DNA of 64,000 bases. It comes from Bullera alba. Its lineage: Eukaryota; Basidiomycota; Tremellomycetes; Tremellales; Bulleraceae. The notes below the pieces were generated by a model. The model saw only the letters and a list, made by a program, of their open reading frames with translations, was not told where the DNA came from and did not search any database. Both the position numbers and the translations under genes were made by a program. Positions 11,802 through 22,078 of this stretch are shown here, piece by piece (the first letter of the stretch is position 1; each line of letters opens with the position of its first letter). The DNA lies in assembly GCA_001600095.1 (NCBI GenBank), contig BCIX01000003.1, positions 434,001 to 498,000 on the forward strand. The letters run 5' to 3'.

Positions 11802-13329
11802 TTACGAAACGACACTTGTTAGGGCGTCTGCTGGAAGATCGTCCCAAGCGGGAACGTCAGGGTTGTCGTCGTCTTTGGCGTCATATATTAACTCCTGATT
11901 CTCCCGACACAAGCTGAAGAGGTCAACGGGCTATCCATCTCCCTTAGATGTAGACTTTCTCACCTGCATTTCCGTTCCAGGTTATTCCGTTTTGCGAAAT
12001 CCGCCATGTGAGGCTGAGAGTTGTAAATGTTATATTGGATAAGAGCGGTCTCTACTAGGCGGTCAGCCAACTATCGTGACCAGCGCACTGAGACTCACCG
12101 ACTCGTGGATCAGCCGCTACAACCAACACAAAGGTGTTCTGCGTCAAGGGCTCCAGAACGACAGTGCACTCGTCGAATTTGGCTTCAAAGCCCATGAAAG
12201 CCTCCCCAGTCCGCCTGTCCATGCCATGAGCAACGTCTCAAACGTCATTGTAGACACTCACTGGCACGTCTTCCTGAACCCTTTTATGATCTCCGATATC
12301 TTCTCGAAACGGCGTCGATCTAATTGCTTTCCTCCTCCCGCAGATTCCCTGTCGTCCAAGTCTGCTGGATCGCAATCTAGAGGACTTCCAGACTTTGCAA
12401 TGACGAGAAAGGTCTCCGCTTCGAAAGCCACCACCTCCACGGCGAGACAGACATCTCGGACAAAGGTCAGGTGTGATGTGATAAGATCGATGTTCGGTAT
12501 TAGGGTGTGGATGACGGATGACCAGGCCTGTTTCCGTCTCAGTAACTGCCGTCCGCGTTCGACCCACCTTGTATAACGACTCGTCCCAGATACTAGTTGG
12601 GAAACACCGCAGTCGGCCCTTCTTTCCTTTGGCATTATCCTCTCCTACTTCCGCTATTATCCTCTCGTCTGTCTTCGTGATTTCTGCCTTTCGCTCCGCA
12701 TATCTCGTACGCTTTGGGTCTTCCATATCGACGAGGTCCATCTTGTTGAATAGCACCCAGACTCCCGCATCGGTCGAGTTCTCCCTCAGTGCCGTCAGAA
12801 TCTCGTCAAAATATTTGAGATCTGTCTCCCATTCCGTCGAAGTGATATCAAAGACATATATCAAGACTGCCACGTTGGAAAAGATGGTGTCCTTTTGCGT
12901 TGTCAAGTAGTTGTCGACAAATGCGTTTTGTCCTCCACAGTCCCATAAGTTCTGCGATACTTCAGTGAGGGCGGCTTTGGGACTATCAATTAATTGAGCT
13001 TACTAGTACTAGAGATCCTAGGAACCTGACTGCTGATTGCTCGACCTCGATGGTAGCGCCCAGACGGCGGGTATCTCGGGCACTATAGTTTTGGCTGTAT
13101 GGCAGTATCAGTGATGATACCCTGGCGGCTGTCTAGAGCCACGTACAAGATGACAGATCGCATCGACGTCTTCCCGCTCCCTTTTATCGATCATCAGTAT
13201 GAAGAGCGTTATTGACGTTGGTTCTAAGGCTCACCGGACTTGCCCATGAGCAGGACCTGAAGGATCCATCAGCTAGATCCGACATTCGGGTATTTGACTG
13301 CCCACCTTTTTCTTCGCCGAGCTGGACAT
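11802..13329 (-). CDS. GTR1: Rag-family GTPase Gtr1 (RagA/B type)
   Basis: Gtr1 pairs with Gtr2 on the vacuole or lysosome surface and signals amino-acid sufficiency to TORC1. The start MSSSAKKK at 13329 is followed by VLLMGKSGSGKTSMRSVIF (G1 P-loop, split by an intron after GKS). A switch/G3 region NLWDCGGQ...FVDNYLTTQKD follows, then NVAVLIYVFDITSTEW and the G4-like LFNKMDLVD. A phrase RCFPTSIWDESLYK is typical of RagA/Gtr1. The C-terminal roadblock-like domain is spread over later exons and ends NPDVPAWDDLPADAL before TAA at 11804-11802. An in-frame extension upstream of 13329 exists, but the Met at 13329 sits directly before the P-loop as in relatives. Confidence 0.93.
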
Positions 13330-13706
13330 GTTCGAGATGCCGGACTGTACCAAGTGCTTGGAATTCTGCCTAATGAGACTGTACAAGTATGATGTTAGGA
13401 CGATGGTCAGACTGTTCACGTTGAGCGTTGAACCTCGGGGAGAACTCGGGGAGGATAGCAAGCTCGCAGGTGGACCCGCCAGCCCCGGGAATGCTTGATT
13501 GCGCATGGCCATAATGTTTCCAACGGAACTGGTTCGCATGTGCCTGATCGGGAGCTCACCGTGTGAATGGTGAATGTCGTCACTGCTTGCATGACTCCCG
13601 ATCTACGGTACGGTATCAGCCATGCAGCCATGGAGTTCAGGCTAGTTCAGGTCGCAAATTGCAGGTATTGATTCGCAATCAAGCCCCACTCGCTGGCTTC
13701 ATCAGG
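13330..13706. promoter_or_regulatory. Divergent promoter, GTR1 / DUF2461 gene
   Basis: A 377-bp gap between outward-facing genes. No motif was identified. Open frames on both strands run through it without protein-like features. Confidence 0.45.
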
Positions 13707-15305
13707 ATGGCAGGAACACGAGTATCGTCCAGGAGCGCGTCGAGATCATCTCCGCGATCATCGCCGGCTTCAAAACAGCCAAACGCCAAAGCAAAGCCCG
13801 CTGGTACTCCCCTCAAAACCTCTAGTACGCCTCAAAAGAAGCCTCGGAAACAAGTGACATCGCCATACTTTGCGAACGGCAAGAAGAAGTCCGGTAAAGC
13901 CAAAGGGGTCGCCAACGAATCGGAAAGTGGTGAAGACGGGGATCAGAGTCATTCACCCAGTGGCCTGACAGAAACCGAATCGGACAGCAGTTCCGACGCT
14001 GGCAACTCGGAAGACGCCTTCGACCCAGACTCCGACTCTGCTGTCGAGGAAGAGGTTCTGGAGTCCGACGTCGATAGCGACTTCTTGGACGATGACGATC
14101 AAACAGCCGATAAACGGAAAGGCGGGGTTAAGCGAAAGTCCTTGAACACGAAGACCAAGCCGGTCCCGTCGAAGCGTGCCAAAGACACACGTACCGGTAA
14201 AGCAGAGCGGATCGAGGGGTACGAAAGCGAAGACGAAGATGACGAGGATGATATCGAGCTCGAGGAAGGCCAGGAGATCGCTGCAAGGATCTACCCCGCT
14301 CCGAAGACGGGTCAAGGTAGGTTTGCGTCTAGAAACCCAATTGACCGTCCAAGTACCCCCGGGGCAGATCTCCAGAAACACGTTCAACTTTCTCAAGAAT
14401 CTTCAGATTCCGGAGCGGAACGATCGGGAATGGTTCAGGTCGCATGAGCCCGCATTCCGACAGGCGGAAAAGGTAGCTAAGTGTCATTGCGGTGTCATCG
14501 GCAGAACTGATCAGATTCACTGTTAGGAGTGGCAGGCGTTTGTGGGATGCATACAGGCAAAATTCCGCGAGGCAGACGAAGAAGTCCCGATCCTTCCTCC
14601 CAGGGATGTCATAGTGAGTTTAGATCTAGATCGACCCCACTGACATCGTTAGCACCGGATATACCGCGACGTTCGTTTCTCGTCCGATAAGACACCTTAC
14701 AAGCGGTCGTTCTCTATGACTACATCGAGAGGAGGCCGGAAAGGCATCTGGGCGTGCTACCACTTGTCAATATCGCCGAACGGAAACTCAATAATCGCCG
14801 GCGGAGTCTGGCAGCCCGGCAAGAACGAACTGGCAAGCATACGGCAGCGACTCACAAACGAACCCCAGCGCTTTCGTGATGTTATCAACGAGGAGGAGTT
14901 TGTCAAGCTATTCGGTCCGGGAAAAGTCCATTCCAAGGGGAAGAGACAGAACGTGTTTGGACACGATGACCAGCTAAAAGTGGCGCCCAAGGGTATAGAC
15001 AAGGGGCACAAAGACATTGACCTGCTCAAGTTGAGGAGTGTAGCAGTGGTGCACAAGTAAGTTTCAACGTTCTATTTGTGCGTCTGTGCTAATGCCAGAC
15101 AGGTTTACCGACGAGGAGGTCTTTGCAGAGGACTTTGCGGATAAGATTCAGGACGCCGTGCGAGTAATGTCGCCGTTCGTTCATCTGTGGGTATTGGCAG
15201 TGACAGAAACTCGCGCTAACAATCAGATTGAATGACTTTGTTACTCTGCCTGCAACGGCGAACGAAGACGATGGGGATGATGACGATAATGACGACGAGG
15301 ATTAG
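13707..15305 (+). CDS. DUF2461 domain protein with acidic N-terminal extension
   Basis: The start MAGTRVSSRSASR opens a disordered region of about 200 residues. It is first Ser/Lys rich, then strongly acidic, with nuclear-localisation-like clusters (KRKGGVKRK, PSKRAK). The DUF2461 (TIGR02453) domain follows over several exons: NTFNFLKNLQIPERNDREWF, a helix to AFRQAEK, then RIYRDVRFSSDKTPYKRSFS and ISPNGNSIIAGGVWQP. The NREWF, YRD-RFS-DKTPYK and GG-W motifs are the family's hallmarks. The end is Asp-rich (TAG at 15303-15305). The biochemical role of DUF2461 is not established to my knowledge. Bacterial members are domain-only proteins of about 220 residues, so the charged extension is a fungal elaboration. 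Nuclear location is inferred. Confidence 0.88.
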
Positions 15306-15486
15306 CGGATACAGGCCGGCTGCTCGCCACATCCGACTGTAGTTCTCCCTCCGTCCTTTCGGAATTCATCTGCCGACATGCTGCGCTACACCACAACTAT
15401 CTGGCTCCTCGATGTCCACTAGTCATGACCGCCAGCAATGTACTGGTGTCCACTTTGAGGAGTCAGCTGTTTCCGCTACAATATAC

Positions 15487-16710
15487 CTACAGAGGTGTGA
15501 TATTGCCAGCCTCATCCATTAGCCTGTTGTACGGATGCACTCCATGTAGGTTTTGCCCATCCCTGCATGCGCCAAACCAAGCGTATTTGCTGCTTCAGAC
15601 ATCAGCAACTTGTGACCATCAGTCATCTGCAGTCTTACGCGATGTAATGCGTTTCATCGAGCCATTTTGTGGTTTGACCTATAGTCCGGGTCAGATGGTA
15701 TCAGAACGCAACTCAGTGACTTACCCATGAAGTCGTGAACCTGTTGCTGTGACCCTGGAGGAGGTACATTCGGGTCAAAGCTCTGATCGGTAAATCAGCG
15801 TCACCACACATATAGAGGTCCCTCACCGTCATTGCAAACTCGGTCACAATCAAAAGCAGACCAAAGTCCCTCCAGTACTGTTCCACTTTTGACGTGAAAC
15901 TCTCGAAAGTCGTCGTATAGACGTGGACAGCGATGTAGTCTGGGTAGGACCATTTGGGGATAGACTTGAGGAATTCCTAAGACATCCCAACATCAGAAGA
16001 CATGCCAACGGATAAGGAGACAAGACCCTCACCCTCAACCAAGCCGTGTCGTGGGCGACCGCCGGCGAGACCAACTTGAGACCATGTGACTGCCTGAGCT
16101 CGGCGAGCTCTGTCCAGCTGAGAATGTTCGTGTCAGTGTGCAAGCCGCATCAACTGATCATATCAGTAACTTTTTGACAGCAGCATCGACTCTTGTCTGG
16201 ACAGCCACCGACGGGTCCCCATGGTCTTTGCAAGCTGTAAGCGTGTTGTTGACACTGGACCGGACGGGCTGACGTTATCTCACCAGGCTCGTTGTATCCC
16301 AGCAGCATCTTGGAGCCATTCTGTAAATGATACTCGTTGTCGAGGTAATCTGGAGCAAAGCTGGCGCCCCATCAGCATCTGCACTACCCAGTAGGCCATG
16401 AAATGTCCGTGCGATCTTACATCATTGGGACGAATTCTGCGTCAATGTCCAAGCCCTTGGTGGTGTCGGGGAGAAGCTCAACCCAATTTTTGTTCCAGTT
16501 GTAGTGCCATGACAGCCGCTGTGACCAGTATTGGCACAGTCTCACAGCTACGAGTCTCGGTGGTTCTGCTCACCGAATTTGGCTGGAAGAACTTCGTTAG
16601 CGGGTCTGATGAGCGCTCCTGAATAGGCCAACTGATACCAGCCTGTGGGAGAGGATCAGCGATAACTTGACGAAGAGACGACGTCAGCTTGCCTTGCCAG
16701 AGCCCGACAT
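15487..16710 (-). CDS. GH128-type glycoside hydrolase, apparently without a signal peptide
   Basis: GH128 enzymes (glyco_hydro_cc fold) cleave beta-1,3-glucan. Reading from 16710, MSGSGK splices to AGISWPIQERSSDPLTKFF. Later exons give KGLDIDAEFVPMM, NGSKMLLGYNEP (catalytic acid/base Glu region), LKLVSPAVAHDTAWL, the IAVHVYTT block, LLLIVTEFAMTSFDPN (nucleophile Glu region) and KYAWFGACRDGQNLHGVHPY, the usual end of the fold. It stops at 15489-15487. The first intron appears to use a GC-AG donor (AAG|GCAAGC). With this start there is no signal peptide, so the enzyme may be cytosolic, although an unseen upstream exon is possible. Most fungal relatives are secreted. Confidence 0.85.
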
Positions 16711-17067
16711 GTGTCTGAGAGGTGAGATGGGAGGGAGTAAGAAGGTGTGTGAGAGGAAATCGCCCGACAGATCGCTGGCAGACGACTTTGAGATGGGCAA
16801 TTGCGGAGTGGTGTACGGTGTAACACGTTTCAGAATTCAGAATGACAGAATCCAGTGTTGTCCAACATCGTACATGTCGCCCGCTATCGACCCTGATTGA
16901 TCCCGCTGGTCCAACAACTATCAAGTACGCTGCTGATGTACTCATGTCGCAGCACTCAGAACTTCTAACGGTTTGAGACACGTGCATGACAGTATGAATC
17001 TTCGGGTCTACATGGTCGGCACAGAACTGGCCGCCGGTGAAAAAGCAGGCGGGGGAAGACTAATGCT
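16711..17067. other. Intergenic region, 357 bp
   Basis: Upstream DNA of the GH128 gene and the 3' flank of the next minus-strand gene. I see no coding signal or RNA gene here. Confidence 0.5.
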
Positions 17068-17835
17068 CTACTTTAGCTCCACTTCCAGCTCGTAGTTCAG
17101 AGTCAGGTCCCTTGGCTTCCATGACCTAAGTTCGGCAGCTTCCTTCCAGAGCGACAAGCCTCCGTGAGTATTCGGATACGACACCTCCAAGCCTGACAGC
17201 GTGATTGGTATAGATCCAGACTTGATATCCGTCATACCACCGGTAATCGCAGCAGCGGTCACAGTCGGTCCGAAGGACGCTACCCTGTCCTTGTCGACGT
17301 CCAAGATTGACTTGCGCTCTCCATTGGACAAGGTCGCTGTGAAAGGGATGGCATCGGGTGGTACGACGTACCCATTCGTGCTGAGAGGAATATCTCGTTG
17401 AGACAAAACATCTCGTACTATGCAAAGGGCGGCATCGAATGTGGTAGGACCGCTAGTGACTTTATCCAGGATGTTCTCCCACGCGGGCGGATGCTGGTGA
17501 TGTATGGCTGACAACAATCCGGACGGTCGTGCTACTCGCACCTTGGCGACGCTGTCGAATGTCGACGGCACACCAGGGGCGGAACGGGAGAGGATCAGCC
17601 TCAAGCAGACTGAAGCCTTGACGGCTGTCTCACTCCCATCACATGTCCTGATGAGCTGACAGTCTTGCCAGTCGGTCCAATCGGAAAAGCCTCGGTGAAT
17701 ACAGTGTTGTTCTTCGAAGTTCATGTCCAGCTCGGTCTCCACATTGAACCAGTCCTTAGCCTCGGTTGCAAGCGGCGAGAAAGAGTTGTCAGTGCCGAGA
17801 CGGCATGTCCAAACGGGGTCTGCTACTGTAGTCAT
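17068..17835 (-). CDS. Unrecognised single-exon protein, 255 residues
   Basis: An uninterrupted frame from MTTVADPVWTCRLG at 17835 to a stop at 17070-17068. The composition is protein-like and mixed: acidic and aromatic near residues 30-60 (FSDWTDWQDCQLIRTC), then VKASVCLRLILSRSAPG, a hydrophobic mid-part with FTATLSNGERKSILDVDKDR, and a C-terminus with alternating hydrophobics (LTLNYELEVELK) suggesting beta strands. There is no signal peptide, membrane segment or motif I can name. The lack of introns is notable because neighbours have several. It could be a lineage-restricted gene. Confidence 0.6.
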   Translation of the reverse strand: MTTVADPVWTCRLGTDNSFSPLATEAKDWFNVETELDMNFEEQHCIHRGFSDWTDWQDCQLIRTCDGSETAVKASVCLRLILSRSAPGVPSTFDSVAKVRVARPSGLLSAIHHQHPPAWENILDKVTSGPTTFDAALCIVRDVLSQRDIPLSTNGYVVPPDAIPFTATLSNGERKSILDVDKDRVASFGPTVTAAAITGGMTDIKSGSIPITLSGLEVSYPNTHGGLSLWKEAAELRSWKPRDLTLNYELEVELK

Positions 17836-18137
17836 TGCCTGTTACTTCAGAATTCGTGATGAGCGAACAGTGAGCCCAATATGCCGGTTGAAAGCCTTGT
17901 GTAGGGACCAGATCAGTAAAATGGTCTGGGCGAAGGCAACGATGCGCAGTCTGCCTGCAGAGGCGATCAAAGGATGTTTGGCCTCCCGAGGTGTCTGGGC
18001 TGACAAGACGCTCGAGAATACACGTGTACGTCCTTTCATGCAAAAAGCGAGCCGAAACGCTTGAGGAATCTCGACAGGGTATACTGTGAGGTGTATCGAG
18101 CTGCTGGGTCCAATCGCCACTGCTGTCCCCGGCTGAC
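17836..18137. other. Intergenic region, 302 bp
   Basis: This lies between the single-exon gene and the SYM1 stop, with both genes on the minus strand, so it serves as promoter and terminator. No named motif was found. Confidence 0.45.
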
Positions 18138-19150
18138 TTAAGCCGACTTGACTTTGTTGACGACCTCTTTCGCAGCCGTCTCGACTTTTCCACCCTGGTT
18201 GGCTTGGATCGAAAGATACGTGTTCCATGGAACGTTGACGGCGTTGATGACGAGCAGTCTGTATTGTAGCGGGACGAGCTGAGATGTTGATGTGGTCAGT
18301 CGGGGGCTTCACCTTACGAGTGGCTACTTACACCCTACAAAAGAAGAGTCAGTACACCCTATCAGACCAAATAATACTAAACTCACCATATTCAGGATCT
18401 GGGTTGGAACGAAACTAGACGTGCGATGAGCTTTCTATTTGGCGACACACGCAGCAAATCACTCACACTCCCCAATTCGCCTTCAACGTAGGGTAGAAGG
18501 ACTGGCAAGAGTGGACATGAGCGTGCTTCACGCGTCAAGACGAGCAATCTTACGTCGGACCATTTCTGCTTCACCGCGTTCATGTCTTTGCCCTCAGCGA
18601 GCGTCATGAATGTGAAGAAACCTTGAAATACGCTCAGTATATATCCGTCGTCTGATCAATCAAGGGCAGCCGACTCACCTGTCAAGACACATGGGGCAAA
18701 GAGGAATTGGTCGAAACTCATCCTGGCGATAGCGGTGGGCCATTTCGAGCCGAGCTGGATCCTCTCCAACGCTTTGAACCATACCGTCACGGCAGGAGCG
18801 AAGATGCCTCCTCCCCATGCGACGATCCGACTGGGTGAAAAAGTTAGAGAGGATCATCTTCATCGAGTCGTCGAGTAGCAACGCACCCAGTCCTTGCGAA
18901 GTCGTGGTTGCTTCCTTTCTTCTCCACACCCTGCTGAGCGATGACTACAACTTGTGAGTTCGAGCCTCCGGGATCTTGAAGACCCGAGCACACTTACCAT
19001 CACCGGTCGCAAATAGGGTCTAGCGATGGGATCAGCGAAATCTTGGTCTAACTGAAGATACGCATTCGAACTCACTGCAGAAGTCAGGATGTTGCCCATC
19101 ATCGGCCTCCTGGCGAGCAGGTTTTGGTATGCTCCTATTATTCCGGCCAT
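18138..19150 (-). CDS. SYM1: Mpv17/PMP22-family inner-membrane protein (Sym1-like)
   Basis: Mpv17/Sym1 proteins are four-helix channels of the mitochondrial inner membrane, linked to mtDNA stability and stress. The start [20 protein letters not shown] is the classic Y-x-x-L-x-x-x-P-x-x-T/N opening. Short exons follow: DVIAQQ-like, [57 protein letters not shown], then [18 protein letters not shown] and [16 protein letters not shown]. The W-P-x-x-Q-x-x-N-F/M-x-x-V-P-x-x-x-R and W-N-x-Y-L-S signatures of the family are visible. It ends EVVNKVKSA with TAA at 18140-18138. The size is about 190 residues, normal for the family, with about seven introns. Confidence 0.92.
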
Positions 19151-19712
19151 CTTGGATGTTCTGAGGATATGAAGAGCGAAGAAGAAGAGAGTTCCGGTAG
19201 GCGTCAATCAAGTGGTGCGTGATGACAGTGCTCGTAGCTTGGGCTTAGGCTGTGATGGCTTGAATGGCTGTTCAACCGTTGGGTGTAGATTTCTACTCCA
19301 CCTGTTGCTGGTTCCTTTGTCGTGAAAGTTCTGCGTTGGGCTGACAGTGCGAGTGCCGTTCTGGGTGTATTGTTTACTGTCGTGTAACGCCGCTATGTAT
19401 AGCTTGCTATCGATCACTACGCGTATCTGGAAGGGAGGGTCAAGTCCTATACTCAATAGCAACACCACTCCAGCGACGCTGCAACTCGTCGAGCTCGGTG
19501 TCGGGATCGGTCTCGGCGTTTTCCCGTCGGCGCACAGTGAGCCGATGCCGATGAGGGTTGCCTATCTACCGCCAACTCGCAACTGATACCTAGACACCAC
19601 TGATTCGCTCCTCATATACCAAAGCATACCACTCGGAAGATGATGCGGGACCGATATATCAACTAGATTGCATGTGTACGTATACATGAGAAGCAGGGAA
19701 CCGTTTGCAAGC
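19151..19712. other. Intergenic region, 562 bp
   Basis: SYM1 upstream DNA and the 3' flank of the glutamine-synthetase gene, both on the minus strand. No credible coding frame or RNA gene was seen. Confidence 0.5.
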
Positions 19713-21753
19713 TCAAATCAGTTCAAAGTATCGTTCAACTGAGGTCAATCAGCATCTTCCCATCTGCGAAAATCAGAAGCACTCACCTTCCCAGCTCGTT
19801 ACGGCTCGCCTGTGCATTTCAAGTTCATGCTCCCTCGTACCCGCGAAGTGGTCGACAAAGTAGTCACCAAACACCTCCCGGGCGATACTGGTCGGCTTGC
19901 TGAAAGCGGCAGTGGCGCTCTCTAAACTCGTGGGCAGTTTGACCAGAGTCTCACGCGTGACTCCCGGTGAGCCGACAGGGCCGTAGGGCAGCTTCATCTT
20001 CTTCTGGATACCCCTGAGTCCAAGACCGAATATAGCAGAGAACGCGTAGTAAGGGTTCATCTGAGGACGACCATTAGTGGAGTCAGATAGCTTTCGAGAC
20101 ATCACTCACATCCGCACCAGGCACTCTCACTTCAAATCTCGTAGCCGATGCTGCGGCTCCAGGAGGGCCTATGATACGAATGGATGCTGCTCTTGACTCG
20201 TAGCCATACGAAGCGGTGTCAGGAGCCCACATGGCCTACGTTGTAGATGATCAGCCTAGACGTTTAACTGATGTGTGGAGGTATGCTCACCTCTCCTCCC
20301 AGTAGCCGTTTGTACGAGTTGATGGTAGGGCACATCATGGGTACGACTGGAACGGGACGATTAGATCCCTGGCAGACATTCTACCCAACGGCCCGAGGTG
20401 ACTCACCGTCCGCAAGTCCATCTAGCAAACCGGCCAAGAACCACTCTGCCTCCTGGGACAACAGCTTCATATCGTCGAACTCAGCGTCTTTGCGACCGCC
20501 AGCGTCAATCTCCTCTTGAGACAAAGCGAATATGTTATTGCCGGCTTTATCACGTAGCGAGACATGGATATGTCTGGCTGCATTGTCAGCTCATCCACAA
20601 GAATAAGCCGCTTAACGCACCCTGAACAACCTGGTTGCTGGGGCCAATGTCAGCGTTCGACGAATTTTTGAGGGCAGAGACACTCACATCTCCCCAAGGC
20701 TTGGCCATGAATGTAGGCATGATGTTGTACTTCATACCCACGCTCTTCGCGACGAGTTTGAAAAGGCAAGCGTTATCAGCCATCCTGGCGGCCTCTGTGT
20801 AGGCTAGAGCAGTCTCGAAAACACCAGGTCCAGTCTCGGTGTCTAGATCGAGAGTGAATCAGCCCATACACAAGTCATACTCAGCTTCCACCCACGGTGA
20901 CCTTCAACGCCAATGTCAAATGCCTCGGCCATATCGTACAAGTCGTGGAAGTAGTCCATATTCAGCGATGGTCTCAGCATCGAGTAGCCGTGCACTAATG
21001 GGCCAATTAGGACATGCAGCTTCAACCGACCGAGAAACGAACTCACTTCCAGGGGTTAGTGACTTGAGACCAGTGAAGTTCTTCTCAACGAGGGATTGAG
21101 GCGTTTCGCTGTATTGGAAGTACTATTCCAGCGTTAGCGAATCGTCTAGGATAATAGCTTTCAGGATCACCTCGAACTCCGCACCGGCCATAGCTTGCCA
21201 GCCAGCTTCTTGTGTCTTGTCTATTATGCCTTTAAGCAGACTCCTCGGGTCGGCAGATAGCGGCTCCATGGTTTCCGGCAAGAGGAACGAGACCAGGAAG
21301 AACGGCATGTTCTTCTCCCACTTCAACCTTCGAAAAGTGGATAGGTCGATGACAGCAATCAGGTCTCGGAAGCCGTTCGCCTTGTTTGACACCAGGAGCT
21401 CTTTCGTATACTGGGCATCGTGTACTGTCCACCTGTGGTCAGCATTGCTTCAATATTGCGGACTGGTGACTTACTGTCCCATCCGTAAATCACAGAACAG
21501 AAGCCAAATCCTGTGCCTTTGACCGTGCTCAGAAACTTCTCCTTGGACATGATCTTTCCTCTGAGCACTCCATCAACGTCCACACCTGCACCATATCAGC
21601 CTTTCATCTTGGCCATCAAGTGCTGGTGTAATCTGTAGTCTCAAGCTAAAGACCTGACAACTTACCGGCCACTTTGATTTTGGTGTCATCCTTGAGCAGC
21701 TCTTTCAGCTCTTGCAGATCTTTGGGTGCGCCAGAAGTCGGTAGGGGAGACAT
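19713..21753 (-). CDS. Class-I-like glutamine synthetase family enzyme
   Basis: A glutamate-ammonia-ligase-fold enzyme of the bacterial-type (GSI/FluG/lengsin/gamma-glutamylpolyamine synthetase) branch, distinct from the canonical eukaryotic GSII. From MSPLPTSGAPKDLQEL at 21753 it shows the beta-grasp part VDVDGVLRGKIMSKEKFL. The catalytic region follows: WQAMAGAEFEYFQYSE, MHGYSMLRPSLNMDYFHDLY, YNIMPTFMAKPW, QPGCSGHIHVSLRDKAGNN (nucleotide/glutamate loop with two His), INSYKRLLGGEAMWAPDTAS, ATRFEVRVPGADMNPYYAFS and WEGEVERYFELI at the C-terminus. About eight introns interrupt it. The amine acceptor (ammonia, polyamine or other) cannot be decided by eye. Confidence 0.88.
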
Positions 21754-22078
21754 GCTGGCGAGAGTGAGAGAAAGTGGAAGAAGAGGTATACACAAGAGAT
21801 GAGAAAGCACAAACAGCCAGCTTGCCAGGATCCTTGCAGGATGCTTCCCTTATCGGCGTCATCTCGTCCGCATCGGATAAGAAGGGAGACTCAGGCACGA
21901 CACAAACAGATCTCTCACGGTAATCTCTGTTTAAGCTCCGATCTCGATCAGTGATCGCGTCTGGCGCGTCCACTGATGATCGATGATGATGGGTTGGCGA
22001 TGATGGTGGTCGCATTGGGACGTGGTTATTAGCTAAACCTCCTATCACCTCTGTCGATACCTTCTTGATTCCACCAGC
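21754..22078. promoter_or_regulatory. Divergent promoter, GS-like enzyme / UNG1
   Basis: A 325-bp gap between outward-facing starts. Short GATGATGATGG-type runs occur near 21980-22000. No factor site is claimed. Confidence 0.45.

Noticed and set aside
13273..13539. N-terminal extension of GTR1
   Set aside because: It is in frame, but Rag GTPases begin just before the P-loop and the Met at 13329 fits; the extension is likely leader.
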